DNA of 64,000 bases, from positions 97,001 to 161,000 of the forward strand of contig CAJNDS010002378.1 in NCBI GenBank assembly GCA_905221605.1. The letters run 5' to 3'. A model generated the notes under the pieces. The model was not told where the DNA came from, made no database searches, and was given only the letters and a program-made list of their open reading frames with translations. The DNA comes from Symbiodinium natans (Eukaryota; Sar; Dinophyceae; Suessiales; Symbiodiniaceae). Shown piece after piece: positions 56,002-64,000 of the stretch. The translations under genes and the position numbers were made by a program. Position 1 is the first letter of the stretch. Each line of letters opens with the position of its first letter.

Positions 56002-57656
56002 TCAATGCATGATACCGGCCAGGTTCCCGGTATTGACATTGAGTGGAGGGTAGCTGCTGTGCCCTTGAGCACGGTACCTTAGCTGGATGCCGCAAACTCT
56101 CAGAGACTGGAGTGAGAAAACGGGTCTGAACATCAAGGAGCCATGTCGCATGTGAAATGTAAGCAGGTCCGCACCGCTAGGTTGGTATAGCGACTCTTCC
56201 GCGAAGGGGATCTCCAGGGAATCACCTGGCAGAAGGGGCAGTGCCGCATGTTCACATGACCTGACTCGTCCTACGAGATAAGCTGACCACAGCCTGGCGC
56301 TGACGTCGTCGAAGGTGGGGTTGGAGACGGTGGTGATGGTGATGGAGGAGGTGTTGGCGGAGGTGTAGGCACAGGAGGTGTAGGCACAGGAGGTGCTGGA
56401 GTCGTTGCTGGTGGCCCTGGACCACCCACGGGTATACAGGCCCACGGTGTCTGAAACTGAGGTGGGTCGTTCCAATGGATGCCAGGGGCACATGAAGGCA
56501 GGCACTGCCCATATGCCGCATCCTTCATGAAACATGTCATGGCAGGGTCACAGCAAGTTGGGTTGCTCAAGCAGTTCTCCGAGTAACTCGCCGAGCACTG
56601 CGGAGGTGGAGGCGGCGAAGGCACAGGAGCGGGTGGAGGAGGGGGCGGCGGCGGAGGCGCTGGCGAGCCTCCCACAACTCGGCATGTCCATGGTGTCCGG
56701 AACTGGGGTGGTTCCTGCCAGTGAATGCCCGGTTCACAGTAAGGAAGGCAAGCCCCATAGTTGCCGCTTTTCTCGTAGCAAGTAAAGGACGCATCACAGC
56801 ACGTAGGAGTGCCTAAGCAGTTGTGACTGTAGGAGGCAGAACAACTGGGACTGGGAGGACTGGGAGGGGGTGTGGGCGCTGGCGCTGGCGGAGGCGGTGG
56901 AGGGGGAGCCGGTGAGCCGCCAGGTTGGATCAGCCTACAAGACCAAGGAGATCGGTATTGTGGTGGTTCCGATTCATGGATGCCAGGGTTGCAGTAGGGC
57001 AGGCAGGCACCATAGCCGCCGTTCTTCTCGTAGCACTGAAAACCTTGTTCGCAGCACACTGGGCTCCACCTGCAGTTCGCCGTGTATGACGCCGTGCACT
57101 GCGGGGGACTCGGAGCAGGTGGTGGACTCGGATTCCAAGGAGAAATTACCCGACACGACCACGGATATCTGTACTGCGGAGGGTCTTGCCAATGAATGCC
57201 AGGTCTGCAGCTCGGAAGACATGCACCGTAGATTCCATCCCTTTCATAGCACGTGAAGGATCCATCGCAGCAGCTGGGATTGTTCAAGCAGTTTCCCCTG
57301 TAGCTTGCGGAGCACTGACCAACGGCGCTCCTATCACCACCTACGACTTCGCAAGACCATGGGGTCTGCCACTGTGGAGGATCATCCAGGTGGATACCTG
57401 CAGGCACGAGACATGATTCAACTCACTGGAAACCGACGGAATGACTCCGACCGAATGACTCACTTGCATAATTGCCAGACGATATTATCACAGGTGGTAA
57501 CCGGTTGCACTTCCGTGGGCCTGGGGTGCACTGTGTCTTGCACACCGCCACTTTTGCATCTTTTGCAAAACATTGAGCTGATGGGTCACAGCAATCCGTG
57601 TTGCCCATGCAGTTGAAGAGGTTCGATTCCGTGCAATAGCCTCTCACACAAAGCAC
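56002..57656 (-). CDS. Secreted multi-domain Cys-rich protein, CBM1-like modules (5' end missing)
   Basis: Exon 57656(or later)-57521 joins 57397 through a 123-bp GC-AG intron (57520-57398), phase 1, restoring the module core as CTPGIHLDDPP. Five modules follow a common plan: C, about six residues, NC, CCD, C, CLPxC, PGIH, DPPQ, then PWSC. They are separated by Pro-rich linkers, as in fungal-type cellulose-binding (CBM1-like) proteins and similar modules in dinoflagellate predicted proteins. A stop at 56271 ends the linker frame. A better model removes about 98 bp (about 56358-56261, GC-AG, phase 2) and adds a final exon 56260-56002 of about 85 residues in a different, Cys-poor style. No ATG lies in the first exon, so a leader exon with a signal peptide is expected upstream. 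Role inferred: binding of cell-wall or thecal polysaccharide. Confidence 0.78.
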
Positions 57657-57659
57657 TCT

Positions 57660-59440
57660 TGCTGACGGGACATGACCACACCTCCCAAAGCTCTCAGAAC
57701 TCCTTGCATTTTTTCATGAAAGGTCGTTTGGAGACGTTCGACTGAAGGCCTCGACGTGCTCCACGCATTGACGGCGTGGATCGCGTTGTGGACACGTTCT
57801 TGCCATGGTACTTGGCAAGCGCATCAAAGTAGGCCTGATCGGATGACCAACAGGGGTTAACAGGGGTCAACAGGGGTCAAAGATCGGGTCAAAGATGGGG
57901 TCTGCTGAGTCTCCTTTTGCCCCGCCGTGCCTCCGCTGAATTCTCTGCAGCTGTCGATGGACAAAACAGGAGCAGCAAAGGCGCCCAAGGAGTCGCCCTG
58001 AAAAGGAAGCACATGAAAGCACTAACTACAAAGACGAACTACTCACTTACTCACTGCTTGCGATTGCAGTTAACCTCATTGCTCGGCGCACTGCCTTTCT
58101 TTGCAAGGTGCTCTTGGGTGGGCAACGATCCAGGTGTGATGGAACTCTTTGGACTAGGCGCAGTCAAGCTTCTTCAGGTCTCCCTGACTGTTCAATCTGC
58201 CCATTCCTTCAATTCTTGCAGTGGGTCCTGAAAGCTAAACGCCCAACCGCTTTTCTTGAAGCAGGTGGGATTTTACTGGGCCGAACGAAGCCTTTTCAAC
58301 GACATGCGGATGGCTGCATTGAGTCTTCGGTCAGCCCGACATTGACAGGTGCCCGGGAGGGATTGCGCAACTCTGCTCCTATGTAAAGTGTCGAGATCTG
58401 ATCGTCACAGCCAAGCATGAGCCCGTCTCCCGAACCGCGCACTCTCTGCCTAGTGCAAGCCCAAAGCAGAAAGGCCTGCGCTAAAAGCTCCCTAATTAAC
58501 ATGTGGAGGGGGCGGGGGCGGGGGGGGCTGATGCACATTTTGGGAACATTTTGGTATATACTGCCTACACGCTATAGCCATAGCCATATAGCCGCTCAGC
58601 AAAGCAATAAAAAATGCATTGCCCAAAACTTAAACAACTCCCGCATGCACATGGCCTGCGGCTCCGAAGCTCTCGATGCATGACCCGAGAGCGTGGACCG
58701 ACAGCAAAGTGCAGTGCTGCGAGAGCCAATACGCCCCAAGATATCGAAGCATGCAAGCGAATTCAAGCCAAAGAATGCGAAAGCAAGCGAAAGCAAGCGA
58801 AGCGTACGCTTGAACAAGAGCGACGACTGAATCATTCACGCATCAGCGCAGGCAATCCACATGCAGTGCATCCATGCTTATCGGTTTGAGATGCCAGCAA
58901 CGGCGAGGACTGCAAAAACTGGTCGACTTTCGCCGTGACCATCTGGTGCTGTGGCCTGAGCGGCTCGGGCACAGAGACCGGTAGGCATGCGCTGAGATGT
59001 GCAGCACTTGCAGGTTCTTGATACATTGAGCACGGCGCCCTTCGAGCCAAGCGAGCTTAATGACCTGACAGACGTCGAGCTTGCAAAGCTCAGCCGCCAA
59101 CGAACCAAAGAGAAGTGATGATGCACTGCCACTTGTGCCACCATTGCCGACAGGGAGCTCTGCAGAGCAGCCTCACAGATTCAAGCATACGTACGTAGCA
59201 CAGCCAATGCGAGGCAAAGACGAAGCACCAGGGTGCACAAAATTGTCTTGCCACTTTGCAACCGAAAACCTCCGACTCGCTCTTATGTCTCTTCTCATCG
59301 TTTTTTGTTCTTCTGCTCCTCTCCGACCAAAGCTTCTGATTCTGCGAAAACTGTCGGCTGGTTCGTAGATCCGGCGAGTGCCATTCTAACACTTCGAGAA
59401 TATGAGGGCACTGGTGCAGACTTCTGATGCAAACAGGCAA
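57660..59440. other. No recognised gene
   Basis: Upstream flank of the CBM1-like gene, where its missing first exon should lie. Contains AACAGGGGT triplets at about 57850-57880. Minus open frames at 59100-58832 overlap in several frames without a motif. Confidence 0.35.
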
Positions 59441-59441
59441 C

Positions 59442-59601
59442 CTGGTGGACAGTTTTGGTGAACAGAGTCTGCGGCCCTTCTGCAACCATGATCTTCCATG
59501 TACTCACATCTTGGAGTTCGACAACTGCTGCCCATCCCTCCAAGATTGTCGCCTCACCACAGGTGACACGCCCATCGGCGCGCTCCGGTAAAGATCGGGA
59601 C
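59442..59601 (-). CDS. Candidate internal exon, unidentified
   Basis: A 160-nt open segment is bounded by a good acceptor (GCCCCCAG before GTCCCG) and a good donor (CAG before GTTGCC), phase 2 in and phase 0 out. It encodes 53 residues of globular-looking composition around GEATILEGWAAVVELQD. Flanking exons were not found. The AG-G acceptor matches the firm genes. Confidence 0.33.
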
Positions 59602-60170
59602 CTGGGGGCAACGGCCGTGGATTTTATGCAACACGGCTAAGCTCCACCATCCTCATGTGCCCTGGTCTCTCCTTCCCGACTCTATGTGTTTTTGATCCGC
59701 TGCGAACACAAAACAAGCACTCCTTGCTCACGACACTGCTGTTCCAGCTTTTGAAGTAGTTAGTTAATTACGGTGTTTGGGTGACAATGTGCTCAACAGG
59801 CTGACCGATAGCCCGTCCTCGACAGCAGTTGACAGTCTGTAGGCCACTGTATATGCGAGAGAAACCACGGGAACTGGGGACAAATGGATGTTTCAAATCT
59901 GAACTGACGAACACTGTGGAGATGGGGTACTGGACGGCTGGGCTCGCTCATCAATCAAGGCAGCTGGCAGCCTTTCTGAGGCAACAGCCGTTTTTCGCCA
60001 GGTAGTCCAGGAGGAAACTCCTGAAGCAAGAAAACTGCACGCTGTTTCATGCAAGCCCTTTTGCATGCTTCGGTCAGGGACTGGGTGGGGGGGGGGGGGG
60101 GGGGGGGCGAGTCGGAAATTGAGGGCCGTGTGGGGAACAAGCAGAAGAGGCTGGAATACAGCACGAGCGA
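59602..60170. other. No recognised gene
   Basis: Mixed sequence ending with a G run at about 60087-60107. Confidence 0.4.
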
Positions 60171-60177
60171 GTCGGGA

Positions 60178-60490
60178 GCACCAAACGACCAAACCCGAAA
60201 AGCCCTAAACTCCAGAACAGAAGAAGGAAACTTGAACACTCCAAATCCGAAGCCCGAACGAACCCTGAGCCCAAAAGACCTAGAAGCCCCAGGCCCTAAA
60301 TCCCAAACCTCACAGACCCTAAACCTTAAAGCCAAAAACTTACAAGACACCAGAAGGCCGAAAGCCTAAACTCTAACAACACCTAAGGCCCAAGCCCTGC
60401 ACCTGTCCTAAACACTGTAAAAGCTTAAAAATCCTGAAACCAAACCCTAAAACCTAAACACCCTAATTGCCGAAACCTTACACCCGACTT
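60178..60490. repeat. Degenerate CCCTAAA-like tract
   Basis: Words CCCTAAA, CCTAAAC, AAACCCTA and CCCGAA occur loosely; the C-rich strand is the plus strand, opposite to the array at 9.0-10.9 kb. Confidence 0.8.
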
Positions 60491-61027
60491 GGTGCCCGCC
60501 CTAGACACACCGGCGGGCAAAAGGCGACACCCCAACGCCCCTGATTGCAAAAGGCAACTCATGCATGCAAAACGCGACCACACAAAGCTAATTTCCAGGG
60601 TGATCTTTGCCAGACTACTTTCGCAGCATCACATGAAACAAAGCGAAATTCACGCGGGACCTGCGCAGAGTCCCAAATCCACAGAATTTCGGACGACGAT
60701 GCGCTCTCAAACCCCAGTGTGACGCCCTGGCCAGACAACTTATGCAACAGAGCCAACAAAAACAGGCGAAAATGCACCCGAGACCTGCAGGGATGCGTCC
60801 GTTTCCGACCAAACAGTGCGACGCAAACGACTTCTTTCTGATATTGTAAAGGTCTACAAACCCTAAACCCCTTAACCTTGCGTGGGAATCAGGAAGAAAC
60901 AAGGCGCCGTCGCGAGACGCCCACATGCCATGAAGCTAACTGTGCCAAACTAGGTCACATGCGAACTGCAGCGTGCCGCAGTGATGAGACGCCCTTTGCC
61001 TACACCAGACGCCTTACATCAAGCACC

Positions 61028-61210
61028 CTGACACGCTACAAATCCCACACCCTAAGCCCCCAAAACATAAACCCTGAAAACCTAAACACTAAAACCCTAA
61101 ACCCTCAGCCCGAAAGCTTTAAACCCTAGGCCCTAAACCCTAACAATCCTAGGGGCTCTGGGGTTGCAGGGTTTTGCGGTTTCAGGGTCCAAGTGCGTAG
61201 GGCCGTGTAG
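61028..61210. repeat. CCCTAAA-like tract with a short G-rich end
   Basis: AAACCCTAAACCCT-type words at about 61035-61150, then TTGCAGGGTTTTGCGGTTTCAG in the opposite sense at about 61165-61190. Confidence 0.8.
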
Positions 61211-62525
61211 GGGTTAGAGTTTCGGGTTGCCCCCGAACCCGACTAAAACCCCTGAATGTCGCCAACTCCACTGCTTCACGCTCCACAGCTGCCGTTCCCA
61301 ACTCGGCCGCCCTTGTTCTCAACACCGGTTGCGACCCCACTACCATTCTACCCTCTACACTTCCCGTATGCCACAATGAGAACACCGGACATCTTCGAAA
61401 AACAATGTTCCCTGTTCTAGCGGCCCTAGCAGGTCACAAGAAGCGGTTTTGGCAACGCTGTCCTCATCTCTTCCTTTTGATGGTCAGAGACGGACGTCCA
61501 ATGTGAAGTGATGAGCTGGCAGGGCGGGGCAAGCAGGCCAGTGAGTGCTGAGGCCACATGACAATGCATAACAATGTGCTACAAGCTCAGAGGCTCTAAT
61601 AGGCTTTTGAAGCACGCAACGCATGCTCGCATCCTTGTCCGTATGATGCATCCTGTGTACTGTTTCGTCAACGGCTGTCAATTGGTCATGAGTCATGATG
61701 TCATGGAGTTAGGTATTGAACTCTGCATAGACTCAGCGCAACTTAGGGACGGCCCTTGAAACTGACAATATAGGTCTTACATTGCTTTATACGCCGCTGA
61801 AGTTTACCATGGTTTTGCGAAACTCGTGTAAGGCAAAAGCATGAAAAAGGGTTGGTTCACCAACATCTTTGACCCCAATTCACAGAAAAAAAGATGTTGG
61901 TTTCCCAAATTTTCCTTAATTTCGGTCATGGAGTTCGTGGAGCATGTTGGTTGCACGGGCAAGAATGAGAATTTTGTTCCTTGTTCAGAAAATGTAAAAA
62001 GTGTCTTTTTCACAAATGAAGGAGATATTGTACTGTTTCACGAAGAGGAGCAGGGAGGTTTCTCATTTTGAGCTTCAATGTTGTCAAGGCGAACAAGGCG
62101 AATATGCTTGGATTTCTATTTCAAAATTGCAGCTCACATTGTCTTGTGAACATGTTCGCCCGCCTGAGTGTCTTGAGAAGGCTTCCTGCTTTATTGCTGG
62201 CTATTTCTTGCCACCATAGCACCCGGAGCAACCCCCCCCCTGCCCTGCCATACGCCTGCCCGCCCCCTCACCCTAGGTTCCGTTCAGAGGTACCGTTGGC
62301 TGAGAATCTCCTATGGGGCCATGGTGACCCATAGCCCAACATCGGCATGGTATGGCATGACACAGCTAGAGTATCGCTTGACACAGTGGAACTGCCTGGG
62401 TTTGATTTGGCACAGATCTTAAGCTCTTCTGGCCCTAATTCCTATATAGCCCCCGGCCCCAATCCCTATATAGCCCGATCTCGCCTTGTTTTGTTCATCT
62501 TCATGGCCCTAGACTTGTTCATCTT
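61211..62525. other. No recognised gene
   Basis: Mixed sequence between telomere-like tracts; short open frames at 61841-62071 and 62068-62334 have no motif. Two CTATATAGCCC words at about 62440-62480. Confidence 0.4.
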
Positions 62526-62590
62526 CATGGCACTAAACCCTAAACCCTAAAACCCTCAACCCGAAACACAAAACCCTAAACCCGGGTACT
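62526..62590. repeat. Short CCCTAAA tract
   Basis: ACTAAACCCTAAACCCTAAA and related words over about 60 bp. Confidence 0.85.
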
Positions 62591-62884
62591 GTTTAGTACA
62601 TACAGTCTAGTGTAGTAACTGTACAGTATACACTTTGGTTGTCGGCAAAGCGACAAGGGCGATCGGGCACGAAGGATGAGATGATGTGATCGAGAAAAGA
62701 TGTCTTTGGGTGAGAGGGAGTCCTGCTAAAAAAAAAGTTCGGAGAAGATGCCATTTGCGCTTCTGGCTTTTTTGGGCTAGTGTTTCTCCACACCCTCGGC
62801 TTCCTCGCAAGCATCTATCCTGTTAAGTTTAGCTCTATCTGCACTTTCGAGCTTCCAGCGGCTTTGCCAATCAGAGTTTGCTAA

Positions 62885-63042
62885 CCGTTGGGTTCAGAGT
62901 AAGGGCTTCGGTTTCAGGCTTAGGGCTTCCTGGGTTTGCTTGTGAAAGGGTTTAGGGCTTTGGGTTTGCTTTTTCGGGTTTGCATTTGTTTTAGCATTTG
63001 CTATTAGGTTTGTATTGTTAGGCTAGGGTTTAGGAAGCACAG
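62885..63042. repeat. Degenerate TTTAGGG tract, G-rich on plus
   Basis: TTTAGGGCTTTGGGTTTGC-type words; opposite in sense to the tracts on either side. Confidence 0.75.
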
Positions 63043-63104
63043 CTCCGCGACACCAACATGGTGTAAAGGTCCATGGGGGCGTTAGCAAAATGCACATAAA
63101 GAAA

Positions 63105-63136
63105 GTGTGTGCGTGTGCATATATATATATATGTAC
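63105..63136. repeat. TG then AT microsatellite
   Basis: GTGTGTGCGTGTGC followed by ATATATATATATAT. Confidence 0.9.
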
Positions 63137-63194
63137 ATGTCTATGATGCCGGGTCACATGTCAGCACCCCTCCACTCCCCCATAGTATACCCAC

Positions 63195-63358
63195 CCCTAC
63201 ACCAGAAACCCTTATGCAAACCCTGTACCCAAAACCCTTTAAACCCGAAGTCCGAAACCCTTAAAACCCTGAGCCCTGAAACCTTGAAATCCTGAAGCCC
63301 CATACCCTAAAGCCGAAACCCTTAAGCCTGAAACCCGAAACCCTAAATCCGAAACCCC
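63195..63358. repeat. Degenerate CCCTAAA/CCCGAAA tract
   Basis: AAACCCTTAAAACCCTGAG-type words, C-rich on the plus strand, followed by a G-rich stretch to 63425. Confidence 0.8.
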
Positions 63359-63448
63359 CCCGCTACCACGAGAACGCGAGGGTTGCGGACTGGCGGGGGG
63401 GAGGGGGGGGCCGGGGAGGCCAGGGGAGGGTTCAGGGGGTGCACCGTT

Positions 63449-63640
63449 TACATATATAGATATAGATACAGATATAGATATAGATATAGATATAGATACA
63501 GATATAGATATAGATATAGATAGATATAGATATAGATATAGATATAGATATAGATATAGATATAGATATAGATATAGATATAGATATAGATATAGATGTA
63601 GATATGAACATAGATATAGATGTAAATATAGGTATATTTG
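63449..63640. repeat. ATAGAT hexamer array
   Basis: About 190 bp of GATATA hexamers with occasional GATACA, decaying at the right end. Confidence 0.96.
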
Positions 63641-64000
63641 TGCACGTTGTTGCCAAAAGTGAAGCCTATGTAATTCTTGTGTGTTCTGCCCTGCTCAGCG
63701 TTTCAGAAATGAAGGCACCTTCATCAAGCCTGTCGCAGCGAAGATCAAGGCGTGAGGACCTCAGGTGCTCTCCAAAACGGCACATCAGCCAGCTGAGTTT
63801 CCTGAGCCCTCGGGCTGCTAGTGTGCGCCAGAACAAACTGCAGCTGTGGCATGCACCTTACAGAGGGGCAGACATCAAGAGCTCAGTGGACGCGGGTCTG
63901 GTATCGTATGGTGCAGTCCTAAGAGACACCTGAGGTTCACACTGCGGGTTTTGCACCAGCGGTAGAAGCGTTTGGTGCGCTTGCGCTCGCTCAGCCTCAC
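63641..64000. other. Nothing firm
   Basis: A plus-strand open frame to 63933 has protein-like composition in its second half but begins inside the hexamer array and has no motif. Confidence 0.3.

Noticed and set aside
56261-56304. 44-bp GT-AG intron in the CBM1-like gene
   Set aside because: It would also join the last exon in frame but is far shorter than all other introns here; the 98-bp GC-AG alternative fits the size class better.
57612-57650. tRNA B-box-like GGTTCGATTCC
   Set aside because: The flanking bases cannot form a T stem or an acceptor stem, and the site lies in a coding exon of the CBM1-like gene.

Overview
This window looks like nuclear DNA of a dinoflagellate, possibly of the Symbiodiniaceae type. 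That assignment is inferred from four things: intron-interrupted genes whose introns start with GT, GC or GA and end AG before a G; Cys-rich secreted modules of a style common in dinoflagellate gene sets; long degenerate arrays of the plant/alga-type telomere heptamer TTTAGGG; and low gene density with many simple repeats. Nothing suggests bacterial operons.

Layout. 1-4.6 kb: a Cys-rich secreted multi-repeat protein gene (three exons found, minus strand). 6.2-7.5 kb: CAAACT-type repeats in opposite orientations. 9.0-10.9 kb: TTTAGGG-like arrays. 13.6-13.9 kb: a long near-perfect inverted repeat. 18.3-18.6 kb: a palindromic minisatellite. 19.9-21.4 kb: a repeat-filled segment with terminal inverted repeats and a 9-bp flanking direct repeat. 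29.4-30.6 kb: an intronless secernin gene. 34.6-38.0 kb: a candidate gene fragment, a CA/CG repeat block and a predicted secreted protein of unknown function. 40.7-43.1 kb: a seven-exon TerC-family membrane protein gene that can be followed from start to stop. 51.4-52.2 kb: a higher-order satellite. 56.0-57.7 kb: a multi-domain Cys-rich, Pro-linked protein resembling fungal-type cellulose-binding modules. 60.2-63.6 kb: CCCTAAA-like tracts and an ATAGAT array.

All five firm or fairly firm genes, and most weaker candidates, lie on the minus strand. This fits the unidirectional gene blocks known from dinoflagellates. The genes do not form an obvious pathway: two are secreted or surface proteins, one a probable ion-exporting membrane protein, one a secernin and one unknown. 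Candidate exons given below 0.4 confidence rest only on open reading frame, composition and plausible splice sites, and have no recognised homologue.
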